Positions 17,268 to 26,962 of a stretch of DNA of 64,000 nucleotides are shown here, one piece after another. The notes under the pieces were generated by a model, which was not told the DNA's origin, ran no database searches, and saw only the letters and a list, made by a program, of their open reading frames with translations. Source of the DNA: an uncultured Lachnospiraceae bacterium (GTDB lineage: Bacteria; Bacillota; Clostridia; Lachnospirales; Lachnospiraceae); assembly GCA_910577105.1 (NCBI GenBank), contig CAJTMB010000015.1:1-64000 (forward strand), given 5' to 3'. Made by a program: the position numbers and the translations under genes. Each line of letters begins with the position of its first letter. Position 1 is the first letter of the stretch.

Positions 17268-17297
17268 ATTATAATGTGATACTGTTTTTGACTGCAA
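17268..17297 (-). promoter_or_regulatory. Sigma-A-type promoter of Spo0A-like copy 2
   Basis: TTGCAG-N18-TATAAT on the minus strand, the same architecture as copy 1, 38 bp before the ATG. There is no TGTCGAA here; a perfect palindrome lies upstream instead. Confidence 0.75.
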
Positions 17298-17322
17298 CCG
17301 ATTCACGTCGCAAATATTTTAC

Positions 17323-17338
17323 ATTTTCCGCGGAAAAT
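17323..17338. promoter_or_regulatory. 16-bp perfect palindrome upstream of Spo0A-like copy 2
   Basis: ATTTTCCGCGGAAAAT reads identically on both strands and lies 26 bp upstream of the copy 2 -35 element, in the position where copy 1 has an imperfect CATTTTC...GAAAATG arrangement. It is a candidate operator for a dimeric regulator. No known consensus is matched. Confidence 0.45.
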
Positions 17339-17360
17339 CGCGGATGTTTTTTAACCGACA

Positions 17361-18638
17361 TTACTCCAGAAGCATTTCCTCGATAAATATCCCGTATCCG
17401 CTGGTGGAATCATTGACCAGTACATGGGTAACCGCCCCGATAAGTTTACCGTTCTGGATGATGGGCGCACCGCTCATTCCCTGTACGATGCCTCCGGTTA
17501 CGGCTATCAGCTGAGGGTCTGTCACCTGCAGGACAATCCCCTTATTGACATTGGTATGCTCAAGATAAAGCTCTTTGATTTCAATGTCATAATATCTTGG
17601 CATTCCGTCTACGGTACACAGAATCTGGGCAGGTCCCAGTTCCACCTCCTGCTTCAGACCTATGGGAAGCGGTTCCGTTTCTATCCTGGACAGCATCTTT
17701 TCATTGCAGGTACCAAATATTCCCTTGGCAGTATTTTCCGTGATAATGCCAAGTATGTTTTTATCGGTATATTCTATCATGCCGGTCATTTCCCCCGGCT
17801 CTCCTTTGATGCCTTTTTTGATGGCTATTATGTCCGTATGGTACAAGGTACCGCTGTCAAGTTCCATGACAATGCTGGTATCCACGTCATTAATGCCATG
17901 GCCCAATGCGCCAAAATTACCTTCGCTGTCCACAAATGTCATGGTTCCCACGCCCTGGGCATTGTCCCTGACCCAGATTCCCAGTTTATATTTGGCATTC
18001 TGGTTCTGCACGGGTTTTACTTCCACATCAAACTCTTCTTCTCCGCGCCTTATGGAAAGAACCACCGGATTTCCGTCAGATTCCTCAATCATTTCTATGA
18101 ACTTTTTCTTTGCGGACACTTCCACGCCATCCACCGCCGTAATATAGTCCCCGGTTTTCAGCAGATATTTTGACGGAGAAACTTCATTTCCGTCAAGCGA
18201 CACAAATTCACCGATTCCAATCACGAGTACACCGTCGGTCTTTAAGTAGATACCAATCGGAAGGCCCACAGGGGTCAACGTCATATCTTTTATGACTTCG
18301 ATATTGACCTGCTTGAAAGGAATCCAGCCAAACAGTTTCAAGTTCATCTGATAACTGCTTAACGTATCTGCCTTCATGGTTACCGAATTGCTCAAATCCA
18401 CAGAAATGGAACTTGTAGCTGCCTGCATACTCTCGTCATCCTTTTTTTCCGTTTTGATTATTTCCCCTGACAGGGGCAGCCCTAAATCAATCACATGTTC
18501 CTCGCCAACCCTTAATTTGATATTGCCCGGAATCTGCTCATAAGCATATACCACCCATCCCCCCACAAGGCTCATGCAGGTCAGAATAAGTGCAAATATA
18601 AGACAACCCTGATATATTTTTTTTCTCACTTTTTTCAC
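17361..18638 (-). CDS. spoIVB: SpoIVB sporulation serine peptidase (S55)
   Basis: 425 aa. N-terminal anchor LIFALILTCMSLVGGWVVYA, a PDZ domain (about residues 120-200; GIYLKTDGVLVIGIGEF ... LLKTGDYITAVDGVEV), then the SpoIVB peptidase domain with the catalytic His in GALGHGINDVDT and catalytic Ser in QGMSGAPIIQNGKLIGAVTH. SpoIVB is made in the forespore, secreted into the intermembrane space, and cleaves SpoIVFA to trigger pro-sigma-K processing. All catalytic motifs are intact. It lies between recN and the Spo0A-like genes, the usual Clostridia order. Confidence 0.96.
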   Translation of the reverse strand: MKKVRKKIYQGCLIFALILTCMSLVGGWVVYAYEQIPGNIKLRVGEEHVIDLGLPLSGEIIKTEKKDDESMQAATSSISVDLSNSVTMKADTLSSYQMNLKLFGWIPFKQVNIEVIKDMTLTPVGLPIGIYLKTDGVLVIGIGEFVSLDGNEVSPSKYLLKTGDYITAVDGVEVSAKKKFIEMIEESDGNPVVLSIRRGEEEFDVEVKPVQNQNAKYKLGIWVRDNAQGVGTMTFVDSEGNFGALGHGINDVDTSIVMELDSGTLYHTDIIAIKKGIKGEPGEMTGMIEYTDKNILGIITENTAKGIFGTCNEKMLSRIETEPLPIGLKQEVELGPAQILCTVDGMPRYYDIEIKELYLEHTNVNKGIVLQVTDPQLIAVTGGIVQGMSGAPIIQNGKLIGAVTHVLVNDSTSGYGIFIEEMLLE

Positions 18639-18682
18639 ATCCTTCTACGCAACTTCTCCTGTTATTTTCATCATCAACCAAA

Positions 18683-18712
18683 CAAAAAAAGAGTACCCAT
18701 ATCGGATACTCT
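18683..18712 (-). terminator. Intrinsic terminator after recN
   Basis: Minus strand: AGAGTA stem, an 11-base loop, TACTCT, then TTTTTTT. It lies between the recN stop and the spoIVB start, separating the DNA-metabolism operon from the sporulation gene. Confidence 0.8.
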
Positions 18713-18752
18713 TCATAGTGTTGTCATTTTTTTTGCTGTCTAATCTTTAATT

Positions 18753-20426
18753 TTATTTTTGTTTTATTTTGGAAGCCTGTTTTTTAATTTCGTGCGCATT
18801 GGAAAGGGCTGCGCCGGAAAGTCCGTCCGTGCCCAGAAGCCTTGCCAGTTCTTCCAGTGACCCCTGCCCGTCAAGCCGGTGGATACCCGTTGCGGTGCTG
18901 GCGCCGTCCGTTTCTTTTTCTATAAGAAAATGCGTGTCTGCCATTGCTGCAATCTGGGGTAGATGGGTAATGCAAATCACCTGATGCGTCACGGAAAGCC
19001 GTCCCAGTTTTTCCGAAACCTTCCATGCCGTCCTTCCGCTGATACCGGCATCTATTTCATCAAAAATAAGCGTATCCACAGCGTCCTTCGCCGCAAAAAG
19101 CGTCTTAATCCCCAACATAATCCTGGAAAGCTCACCGCCGCTGGCAACCATCCCCAGAGGTTTTTTGGGTTCTCCGGGATTGGTGGAAATCATAAATTCC
19201 ACATCATCACAGCCGTCAGGGCCAATTTCTTTTTTTTCTATATGAATGGCAAATTCCACAGAGAGAAAGTTCAATTCTTCCAGCGCTTTTGTTAACCTTT
19301 CGGAAAGCTTTTCCGCTTCTTTTTTCCTTACGGCGGAAAGCTCACCGCACTGTGTGATAAGCCTGCTTTCCAGCTTCGCACATTTTTCTTTCTGCTGTGT
19401 CATGTAGCTTTCATAGTTTTCCAGTATTTCTATTTTTTCCGAAAGCTTTTCCCCGTATTCCAGAATATCGGCAATGCTATTTCCATATTTTTCTTTTAAA
19501 TGATTGATAAGATTTAAACGTTCCTGTACCGCAATCAGTTCAGAACCGTCAAATTCCATGCTTTCCATGTAATCGGAAAGTTCCCTGTTAAAATCACCCA
19601 GCAGGGACTCTATCTCCGTAATCTGGGAAGACATCCCCAGAAGGTTCTCGTCCAGGGCCGCCGCACTGTTTAATTCCTTTACAGCCCTGCCAATGTATTC
19701 AGCTGCCCCTTCTTCACCTCCGGTGTACCGGTAACATGTCCCGGCCGACTCCCCAATCTTTTTGCTGTTCGCCATCCTGCGGTACCGGTTTTCCGTTTCT
19801 TCGTCTTCACCGGGAGAAAGGGCGGCTTCCTCAATCTCGTTTTTTTCAAAACGGAGGATTTCCAGTTCCCTTATTCTTCGGGCTTCATCCATTTCCTGTC
19901 CGGCAATCTCGTTTTTCAGACGTCTGTGTTCTTGATAAAGTTCTCCTACGCCGGATAAAAGAGCCGCTGTTTTTTCCCCCGCAAAGGCATCCAGAATTTC
20001 CTGATGCTTCTTTTTACGAAGGAGGGATTGATGTTCATGCTGTCCGTGAATATCCAAAAGCAGTTCCGATATCTCTTTCAGCTGCTTTGCCGTAACCGTT
20101 TCGCCGTTAATACGGCCGGTGCTCCTTGCCGGCTGGATTTTACGGGTCAGCATGACCGTACCATCTTCATACGGCAAGTCCATTTCTTCCAGTTTTTCTT
20201 TTATCCTGCCGCTTTCATCTGAAAAAACAAGTTCCACAAGGGCATACTCCGCTCCGCTCCTAATCAGGTCCTTATCTGCCTTAGCGCCCAGAACCAGATT
20301 GATGGAGCCTAACAGAATAGACTTCCCTGCGCCCGTTTCACCGGTCATAATGTTCAGTCCCGGCGTAAACTCTATCTCCGACTCTTCTATCAGGGCCAGA
20401 TTTTTCACATGTAAACTTTGTAACAT
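18753..20426 (-). CDS. recN: DNA repair protein RecN
   Basis: SMC-like ATPase acting early in double-strand-break repair. Walker A GETGAGKSILLGSINLVLG near residue 30, a long coiled-coil middle, the ABC signature MVASGGELSRIMLGIK and Walker B TLIFDEIDAGISGRTA near the C-terminus. I start at ATG 20426 (MLQSLHVKNLALI), with AGGAGA upstream; the longer frame has no match to RecN. 557 aa is a normal length. It follows argR by 53 bp in the conserved argR-recN pair. Confidence 0.96.
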   Translation of the reverse strand: MLQSLHVKNLALIEESEIEFTPGLNIMTGETGAGKSILLGSINLVLGAKADKDLIRSGAEYALVELVFSDESGRIKEKLEEMDLPYEDGTVMLTRKIQPARSTGRINGETVTAKQLKEISELLLDIHGQHEHQSLLRKKKHQEILDAFAGEKTAALLSGVGELYQEHRRLKNEIAGQEMDEARRIRELEILRFEKNEIEEAALSPGEDEETENRYRRMANSKKIGESAGTCYRYTGGEEGAAEYIGRAVKELNSAAALDENLLGMSSQITEIESLLGDFNRELSDYMESMEFDGSELIAVQERLNLINHLKEKYGNSIADILEYGEKLSEKIEILENYESYMTQQKEKCAKLESRLITQCGELSAVRKKEAEKLSERLTKALEELNFLSVEFAIHIEKKEIGPDGCDDVEFMISTNPGEPKKPLGMVASGGELSRIMLGIKTLFAAKDAVDTLIFDEIDAGISGRTAWKVSEKLGRLSVTHQVICITHLPQIAAMADTHFLIEKETDGASTATGIHRLDGQGSLEELARLLGTDGLSGAALSNAHEIKKQASKIKQK

Positions 20427-20479
20427 ATTTCTCCTTCTGCCTTCTCTACAGCTGCCACTCCTCCAACCGGCAGCGCATG

Positions 20480-20929
20480 TCACACCAGCATTCCCTGCAG
20501 CCTGTCCATAAGCGCTTTTGTGTCCTCAACCGTTCTCACCGCCACCATAACAGTATCATCCCCCGCAATGGAACCCACAATCTCTTTAAACTTCAAGGCA
20601 TCGACTGCCGCCGCCACCGCCATTGCCATGCCGGATACGGTCTTAATCACCATAATATTCTGTGCCATATCCATGGATAAAAAACCATCTTTTAAAATGC
20701 GAATATATTTATCCCCAAGCCTGTTATCATCCTGTCCGAGCGCCACATATTTCTGCCTGCCGTCCCCGGCAGGCACTTTGGAAAGTTTCAATTCCCTGAT
20801 GTCCCTGGAAACGGTCGCCTGTGTCACATCGAATCCGGCTTCTTTCAGATGGGAAGCAAGTTCCTCCTGTGTTTCCACATCATACTTTTCCACTATCTCC
20901 ACTATCTTGCCGTGTCTTGCCTTTTTCAT
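20480..20929 (-). CDS. argR: Arginine repressor ArgR/AhrC
   Basis: 149 aa. The N-terminal winged helix has TQEELASHLKEAGFDVTQATVSRDIRELKL, the ArgR signature. The C-terminal domain, for hexamerisation and arginine binding, has the GDDTVM and AVRTVEDTKALM segments. It controls arginine synthesis and catabolism with L-arginine as corepressor. The ATG at 20929 has GGGAAGGG upstream. The gene sits between nadK and recN, as in most Firmicutes. Confidence 0.95.
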   Translation of the reverse strand: MKKARHGKIVEIVEKYDVETQEELASHLKEAGFDVTQATVSRDIRELKLSKVPAGDGRQKYVALGQDDNRLGDKYIRILKDGFLSMDMAQNIMVIKTVSGMAMAVAAAVDALKFKEIVGSIAGDDTVMVAVRTVEDTKALMDRLQGMLV

Positions 20930-20948
20930 GTAAAAACCCTTCCCATCC

Positions 20949-21776
20949 CTAATTGTCACTCATTTTTTTATGAAGAACTTCCAAAAATCCCGCTTTGCTT
21001 AACTTGATAAAATCCGTCGTCCGCTCAGACTGTGCAATCCGCACGGCATCCCCTGTCCTAATCTTTACAACACAGCTGTCAAAACTTACCGCTGCATGCT
21101 GCACCTGTCCTTCCCTGCCTGCCGGAATTTCAATTACCACCTCATCTTCAGGGGAAAGCACAATACTGCGCTGGTTCATGGTATGTGGGCAAATGGGCGT
21201 GAGAACAATCAGGCGCGCCCCGGGCTCCACAATCGGTCCGCCCGCTGAAAGGTTATACCCGGTGGAACCGGTAGGTGTGGTAATAATCATGCCGTCCGCC
21301 AGATACCTGTTTAACAGTTTTCTGTTCACATACAGAAGGAAAGACAATATCTGCTGGCTCTCCGTTTTACTGATAACAATGTCATTCAGTGCCCAGCCGT
21401 TCTGGTTTTCTCCGGATTTCCGGTATACCGTGCCGTTTAACATCATGCGGCTTTCCAAATCATAATCCCCGCAAAGAAGCTGCTCCAGCGCCGCCTCCAG
21501 CCCGTCCGGTTCAACTTCCGTCAGATATCCCAGCCGTCCCAGATTGATACCCAGAAGCGGAATCCGTTTCCTGCTGTGCGTTTCCCTGACAGCCTGCAAC
21601 ATGGTGCCGTCACCTCCAAGCACCAGGATACAGTCAGTTTCCTCCGGGATAGTGTCGCATTCATCCTTTTTTATGGTACACTGCATTCCTTTACCGCAAA
21701 GAAAACGCCGGACCTTTTCCGTAGTGGCAAAGTCTTTATCTTTATGACGGTTGGTATATATGCAAAAGTGTTTCAT
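20949..21776 (-). CDS. nadK: NAD kinase
   Basis: ATP-dependent NAD+ kinase producing NADP+. It has the conserved ATP-binding motif LGGDGTMLQAVRE, the substrate-site LNDIVISK, and TPTGSTGYNLSAGGPIV. 275 aa from ATG 21776, with GGGAGAGGG upstream; the frame's extra 11 upstream codons overlap tlyA and seem unused. It lies in the tlyA-nadK-argR-recN run, with 16 bp to tlyA. Confidence 0.95.
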   Translation of the reverse strand: MKHFCIYTNRHKDKDFATTEKVRRFLCGKGMQCTIKKDECDTIPEETDCILVLGGDGTMLQAVRETHSRKRIPLLGINLGRLGYLTEVEPDGLEAALEQLLCGDYDLESRMMLNGTVYRKSGENQNGWALNDIVISKTESQQILSFLLYVNRKLLNRYLADGMIITTPTGSTGYNLSAGGPIVEPGARLIVLTPICPHTMNQRSIVLSPEDEVVIEIPAGREGQVQHAAVSFDSCVVKIRTGDAVRIAQSERTTDFIKLSKAGFLEVLHKKMSDN

Positions 21777-21792
21777 TACCGTCCCTCTCCCT

Positions 21793-22680
21793 TTACAAGT
21801 TTCCTTCATGAGCTGCTTTCACTGTCTGCCCAATCCGTTCTTTCCACTCTTTTCCGGCAGAAATCCCGCTTTCCTGTTGGATAATCCTTTGCAGGTTCTG
21901 TTCTGCCCCATGCTCTGAAAAACCGTCACTTTCCGGCCTGCTGCCCTTTTTGAGTTCCAGATATATCAGATATTCTATGTTGCCCTCCGGGCCTTTGATG
22001 GGAGAATAATCCAGCCCCAAAACCAGAAAACCAAGGCTGTCTGCATAGTCCATAACTTTACTGATTACTTCCACATGAACATCCGGTTCCCGTACCACCC
22101 CTTTTTTACCGACCTTTTCCCTGCCGGCTTCAAACTGCGGTTTAATCAGGCAGACCATCCGGCCACCGTCCTTTAACAATGCCCTTGCAGGGAGCAATAT
22201 TTTGGTTAGTGAGATAAAAGAAACATCCACGGATGCAAAATCCGGCTGTTCGGGAATGTCCTCTGTTGTCATGTACCGGAAATTGGTCTTCTCCATACAG
22301 ACAACCCGCTCATCATTCCGAAGTTTCCATGCAAGCTGTCCATGTCCCACATCCACCGCATAAACCCTGGAAGCGCCGTTTATCAGCATACAGTCGGTAA
22401 AGCCTCCTGTGGATGCCCCGATATCGATACACACTTTTCCCGATAAATCCAGGGAAAAACAATTTATGGCTTTTTCCAGTTTCAGCCCGCCGCGGCTGAC
22501 ATACTTAGGCGCCGCGCCTTTTACCTCCACTTTTACTTTCTCCATGTCAAAAGACGTACCAGCCTTATCTTCCCTCTGCCCGTCCACAAAGACATTTCCT
22601 GCCATGATAACGGCTTTTGCCTTTTCCCTGGACTGTGCAAGCCCAAGGTTAACCAGAATCACATCCAGCCTCTCCTTCAT
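21793..22680 (-). CDS. tlyA: TlyA-family rRNA 2'-O-methyltransferase
   Basis: About 295 aa. The N-terminal S4 RNA-binding domain reads MKERLDVILVNLGLAQSREK, and an FtsJ-like SAM methyltransferase follows, with CIDIGASTGGFTDCML as motif I and VYAVDVGHGQLAW after it. TlyA proteins methylate ribosomal RNA and in some species act as hemolysins. The start ATG (22680) overlaps the dxs stop as ATGA. The C-terminal ~45 residues after LIYLELKKG are unusually polar. Confidence 0.92.
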   Translation of the reverse strand: MKERLDVILVNLGLAQSREKAKAVIMAGNVFVDGQREDKAGTSFDMEKVKVEVKGAAPKYVSRGGLKLEKAINCFSLDLSGKVCIDIGASTGGFTDCMLINGASRVYAVDVGHGQLAWKLRNDERVVCMEKTNFRYMTTEDIPEQPDFASVDVSFISLTKILLPARALLKDGGRMVCLIKPQFEAGREKVGKKGVVREPDVHVEVISKVMDYADSLGFLVLGLDYSPIKGPEGNIEYLIYLELKKGSRPESDGFSEHGAEQNLQRIIQQESGISAGKEWKERIGQTVKAAHEGNL

Positions 22681-24539
22681 GTTTTTTCCATCCACTCTTT
22701 CACGCGTATTGCGATACTCGCTGCATCCATCCCCAAATCCTGTTTTAAAAGTTCCACATTGCCGTGCTCCACATAAGCATCCGGAATGGTAATTGACATT
22801 TTTCCCACGGAAATATCATTGTCATCCAAAAAAGCACGGATTCTTTCACCGTATCCGCCGCTTGCCACATTCTCTTCCATGGTGACAAGCAGTTTATGTC
22901 CTCCCGCGGCTTTTCTGAGCATTTCTTCATCTATCGGCTTTATGTATCTGGCATTTACCAGACTGCAGGCATAGCCCTCAGACTTTAAACGCCTCCTGAC
23001 ATCTTCAGCAGTCTTTACCATACTTCCCACTGCCACCAGGGCTATTTCCCCTTCTTCATATATCCATTCGCTCTTTCCGTACTCCACAGGCGCCCGAAAC
23101 TCTTTCAGTCCCGCATAGGCTTCTCCCCTGGGATACCGGATGGCAACAGGTCCGTCAGAGGCAATGGCATATTTTAACATGTCGGAAAGCTCCCATTTGT
23201 TTTTCGGCGCCAGCACCTGAATGCCGGGAATACTGGACAAAAAGGACAAGTCGAAAATACCTTGATGGGTTTCCCCGTCGCTTCCCACCAGCCCTGCCCT
23301 GTCAATGGCAAATACCACCGGCAGGTTTTGTATGCATACATCATGCAGAACCTGGTCATACGCCCGCTGCAAAAAAGAAGAATAAATGGCAACCACCGGT
23401 CTGAGTCCCCCTGCTGCCAGTCCTGCCGCAAAGGTTACCGCATGTTCTTCCGCAATGCCTACGTCAAAAAAACGTTCCGGGTACATATTGTGAAAGCGCT
23501 TTAACCCCGTACCGTCCGGCATGGCCGCCGTGATGGCCACTACCCGTTCATCCCGCTGCCCCAGTTTGCACATGACAGTGGAAAAAATATCCGTATAATT
23601 GGCAGTATTCCGTGGATTTTTGGGAAGCCCGGACTCGATTTCAAATGGCTCAGCCCCGTGGAATCTTGCCGGATGGCGTTCCGCAGGCGCATAACCTTTT
23701 CCTTTTTCCGTGATGACATGGACGAGGACTGCCCCTTTGACTCTTTTTGCCTCATGGATGACTTTTACCATTGCATTGACATCGTGTCCGTTTACGGGAC
23801 CAAGGTAAGTGATACCCATATCTTCAAAAAACATGCCGGGAATAACCAGCTGCTTGACACCGCTTTTCAGCCTGCGGATACGGGCTATCAGGGAATCCCC
23901 CGAACTGGTTTTTTTAAGGGCTTTGTAAACACCCTCCTTTAAATCCAGATAACTGTCGGCGGTACGGACATTGTTGAGATACCGGGAAATTCCACCCACG
24001 TTTTCCGATATGGACATATTATTGTCGTTTAGCACAACTATAAAATTGGTCTCCAGCCGGGAGGCGTTGTTTAAGGCTTCATAAGCCATGCCCCCTGTCA
24101 GGGAGCCGTCCCCGATTACGGAAATAATGGTGTTTTTTTCTCCCTTCAAATCCCGTGCTTTCACCATGCCGAGCCCTGCAGAGATGGAAGTGGAACTGTG
24201 CCCCGTATCAAAACAGTCGCAGCTGCTCTCCTTCCGTTTCGGGAAACCACTCATGCCATGAAATTTGCGAAGCTGTTCAAAACCTTCCCTCCTGCCCGTC
24301 AACAGTTTGTGTGTATAGGATTGGTGTCCGACATCCCATATCAGCTTATCTTCCGGCAGCGTAAGTGAAAGATGCAGCGCCATGGTAAGTTCCACCGCTC
24401 CCAGATTAGAGCCCAGATGCCCTCCCGTCACGCTTATTTTTTCTATCAGGAAATCCCGGATTTCTTCAGCCAGCAGTCCGTAATCTTCTTTGTCGATGTA
24501 TTTGATGTCATTTGCCTTCTCTATCTGTTCCAACAACAT
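22677..24539 (-). CDS. dxs: 1-deoxy-D-xylulose-5-phosphate synthase
   Basis: Thiamine-diphosphate enzyme that condenses pyruvate and glyceraldehyde 3-phosphate, the first step of the MEP isoprenoid pathway. TPP-binding motif GDGSLTGGMAYEALNNAS with later NDNNMSIS. The pyrimidine domain has GIAEEHAVTFAAGLAAGG and the C-terminal transketolase domain has IRYPRGEAY. 620 aa, full length. GAGGTGACGGC precedes the ATG. It is next to ispA, which uses the pathway's products. Confidence 0.96.
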   Translation of the reverse strand: MLLEQIEKANDIKYIDKEDYGLLAEEIRDFLIEKISVTGGHLGSNLGAVELTMALHLSLTLPEDKLIWDVGHQSYTHKLLTGRREGFEQLRKFHGMSGFPKRKESSCDCFDTGHSSTSISAGLGMVKARDLKGEKNTIISVIGDGSLTGGMAYEALNNASRLETNFIVVLNDNNMSISENVGGISRYLNNVRTADSYLDLKEGVYKALKKTSSGDSLIARIRRLKSGVKQLVIPGMFFEDMGITYLGPVNGHDVNAMVKVIHEAKRVKGAVLVHVITEKGKGYAPAERHPARFHGAEPFEIESGLPKNPRNTANYTDIFSTVMCKLGQRDERVVAITAAMPDGTGLKRFHNMYPERFFDVGIAEEHAVTFAAGLAAGGLRPVVAIYSSFLQRAYDQVLHDVCIQNLPVVFAIDRAGLVGSDGETHQGIFDLSFLSSIPGIQVLAPKNKWELSDMLKYAIASDGPVAIRYPRGEAYAGLKEFRAPVEYGKSEWIYEEGEIALVAVGSMVKTAEDVRRRLKSEGYACSLVNARYIKPIDEEMLRKAAGGHKLLVTMEENVASGGYGERIRAFLDDNDISVGKMSITIPDAYVEHGNVELLKQDLGMDAASIAIRVKEWMEKT

Positions 24540-24572
24540 GCCGTCACCTCTTTTGCCTGTCGGATATGCTAC

Positions 24573-25514
24573 TTACTTCTTTCTGTGAATCAGGTCTCCG
24601 ATATATACCCGCAGCGATTCACTGTCCTCTCCGTATTTTTCCAGCATTTCAATAACTTCAACGTAGCGTCTTTCCATTTCTTCCTGAGCCGCTTCCAGCC
24701 CCATACAGGACACATAGGTTTTTTTGTTGTTCTTTTCATCGCTTCCAACATTTTTGCCAAGTTCGGCTTCCGTTCCCGTTACATCCAGGATATCGTCCTG
24801 TATCTGGAAAGCAACACCGAGAACATGTCCGACCTGTTCCATTTCCGCAATTCTTTCCTTATCCGCTCCGGCAAGCACTGCGCCTATCATCAGTGCCGCT
24901 TCAATCAGCGCTGCCGTCTTATGCTCATGGATAAACAAAAGTTCTTCTTCTGTTATTTCCTGCTTTTTCTCTGCTTCCACATCTGCCGTCTGCCCGCCCA
25001 GCATTCCGTGGATACCTGATTTTTTGGCAAGGATGGTTACAGCGCGCGCCACCATTTTGTACCTGTCCGTCATGGATATGCCGTCCACCACGCAGGAAGT
25101 AAACGCCGAGAGCGCCACTTCATAGGCATAATTCAGAAGACCGTCCCCGGCCAGAATCCCCATGCATTCCCCATAAGCCACATGGGTGGTTTCCCTGCCC
25201 CGCCTGTAAGTGTCATTGTCCATTGCAGGCAAATCATCATGTACCAGGGAATAGGCATGCATCATTTCTATGGCTATCATAAACGGCTCCACAATCCATC
25301 CCTGTCCCCTGCAAAGGAAATAGGCCTCCTGCATAAGCCTCGGACGCATCCGCTTGCCCCCTGCCATCATACTGTAATTCATTGCCTCAATCACGATTTT
25401 CTGTGGTCCTCTTTCTTTGGGAAGATACTGCTCTATCATTTCTTCCAGGTCTTCGAACCTTTCCTCATGAAGTTCTTCCCACTGACTTATTTCGGATGGT
25501 TTTAATTGTATCAT
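24573..25514 (-). CDS. ispA: Polyprenyl (farnesyl) diphosphate synthase
   Basis: Trans-isoprenyl diphosphate synthase of 313 aa. The first Asp-rich motif is VHDDLPAMDNDTYRRGR and the second is FQIQDDILDVTG, with GKRMRPRL near the N-terminus. It chain-elongates DMAPP/IPP to farnesyl or geranylgeranyl diphosphate; product length cannot be read with certainty. The short residues before the first motif fit the bacterial FPP type. Neighbours dxs and xseB are typical. Confidence 0.93.
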   Translation of the reverse strand: MIQLKPSEISQWEELHEERFEDLEEMIEQYLPKERGPQKIVIEAMNYSMMAGGKRMRPRLMQEAYFLCRGQGWIVEPFMIAIEMMHAYSLVHDDLPAMDNDTYRRGRETTHVAYGECMGILAGDGLLNYAYEVALSAFTSCVVDGISMTDRYKMVARAVTILAKKSGIHGMLGGQTADVEAEKKQEITEEELLFIHEHKTAALIEAALMIGAVLAGADKERIAEMEQVGHVLGVAFQIQDDILDVTGTEAELGKNVGSDEKNNKKTYVSCMGLEAAQEEMERRYVEVIEMLEKYGEDSESLRVYIGDLIHRKK

Positions 25515-25542
25515 TTATGCTTCCCTCCATTTACACATTAGT

Positions 25543-25740
25543 TTATTCAAAGGCAACCAGTTCACCTTCCTCATTCAACTGTAACACCTGTTTTTCCACT
25601 TTATCAATATCTGCATTGCACTGCTTCAGCAGTTCCATTCCTTCCTGGTAAATGCGAAACGACTCTTCCAGTGATATATCTTCTGATTCCAGCCTTTTTG
25701 CCGTTTCTTCCAACTTAGCAAACTTCTCCTCTAAAGACAT
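25543..25740 (-). CDS. xseB: Exonuclease VII small subunit
   Basis: 65-aa all-helical protein (MSLEEKFAKLEETAKRLESE, then SFRIYQEGMELLKQCN), the XseB signature. Several small subunits bind XseA to form the single-strand-specific exonuclease. The start at 25740 overlaps the 3' end of xseA by 26 bp, so translation is coupled. An in-frame upstream extension lies within xseA and is not used. Confidence 0.93.
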   Translation of the reverse strand: MSLEEKFAKLEETAKRLESEDISLEESFRIYQEGMELLKQCNADIDKVEKQVLQLNEEGELVAFE

Positions 25741-26953
25741 CTGCCCTCTCCTTTTCTTTTTTATCCGTGACCACTGCAAACACTTTTCCGTCCGTCACAT
25801 GGATGGTAACGGAATCCTTCGGGTGCACCTGCGATACCTTTTTTAGCGCCCTTCCCGACTTGTCCTCCACATAAGAATAACCGCTGTTTAGCTTTGCGAG
25901 CGGTGACAGTCCTTTAAACTGCTCCAGATAAATGGCAAGCCTGTGTCTCCTGTCATCCAAAATCTCCTCCATGCTGCGGACAATCCTTTCCTCCAGCTGC
26001 ATTAAACGTGTTTTTTTCTCCCGGATGCGGCTTTTGGGGCTTGCATAATTTAACTGCATACGCCTTCTCTCCAGCTGCGAACGCTTCTCCTGCAGCCTTG
26101 TCCACATTTGCTTCACAAACTTTCTTCTGTACTCTTCCAGTGAAAGCATAAACTGTCCGTAGTCAAAGACCGCCAGTTCTGCCGCTGCAGACGGTGTAGG
26201 CGCCCTTAAATCCGCAACATAATCGATAATGGTTGTGTCTGTTTCATGGCCGACTGCCGAAATAACGGGAATACTGCAGTCAAACACTGCCTGCGCCACA
26301 ATCTCTTCGTTAAAGGCCCACAAATCTTCCATGGAACCGCCGCCTCGTCCTGCAATAATCAAATCCACACCCTGATGCTCAAGCGCCCTGATGCCGTCCG
26401 CAATGCTCTTTGCAGCCAAATCTCCCTGTACAATGGCAGGATACAGCACTATCCTGATATAAGGGTTGCGCCTTTTCGCCACATTGATGATATCCCTCAC
26501 GGCAGCCCCGGTAGGCGCCGTCACCACACCCAGCGTATGGACATATTTCGGAACGGGAAGTTTGTACTGTTCGTCAAACATACCCCGTTCCTCCAAATCC
26601 TGTTTTAACTGCTCAAATTTTTCATGGAGAAAACCTGCACCGTCCTGCACAATCTGTTTCGCATACATCTGGTACTTCCCGTCACGCTCATAGACATCCA
26701 CGACGCCGCCGGCCACCACCTGCATGCCTTCCCGCAGTGTAAATTTAAGCCCTCCCCTGCTTCCGGCAAACATCACGCAGGCGATGCATCCTTTTTCATC
26801 CTTTAACGTAAAATAAATATGTCCAGAGGAATGATATTTACAGTTGCTTACCTCCCCCCTGACAAAAAGCGACTGTAACATAAAATCCTGCGTGAACATA
26901 TTTTTGATATACGCATTCACTTGTGCCACTGTGTAAATATTCTGTATCGTCAT
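25715..26953 (-). CDS. xseA: Exonuclease VII large subunit
   Basis: 412 aa. The N-terminal OB fold begins YTVAQVNAYIKNMF and continues with LFVRGEVSNCKYHSSGHIYFTLKD. The catalytic core has APTGAAVRDIINV, IIAGRGGGSMEDLWAFNE, ISAVGHETDTTI and ADLRAPTPSAAAE. It degrades single-stranded DNA processively with XseB. The ATG at 26953 is preceded by an in-frame GTG; AAGG upstream fits either. Confidence 0.95.
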   Translation of the reverse strand: MTIQNIYTVAQVNAYIKNMFTQDFMLQSLFVRGEVSNCKYHSSGHIYFTLKDEKGCIACVMFAGSRGGLKFTLREGMQVVAGGVVDVYERDGKYQMYAKQIVQDGAGFLHEKFEQLKQDLEERGMFDEQYKLPVPKYVHTLGVVTAPTGAAVRDIINVAKRRNPYIRIVLYPAIVQGDLAAKSIADGIRALEHQGVDLIIAGRGGGSMEDLWAFNEEIVAQAVFDCSIPVISAVGHETDTTIIDYVADLRAPTPSAAAELAVFDYGQFMLSLEEYRRKFVKQMWTRLQEKRSQLERRRMQLNYASPKSRIREKKTRLMQLEERIVRSMEEILDDRRHRLAIYLEQFKGLSPLAKLNSGYSYVEDKSGRALKKVSQVHPKDSVTIHVTDGKVFAVVTDKKEKERADVFRGEVC

Positions 26954-26962
26954 CACCCGGCC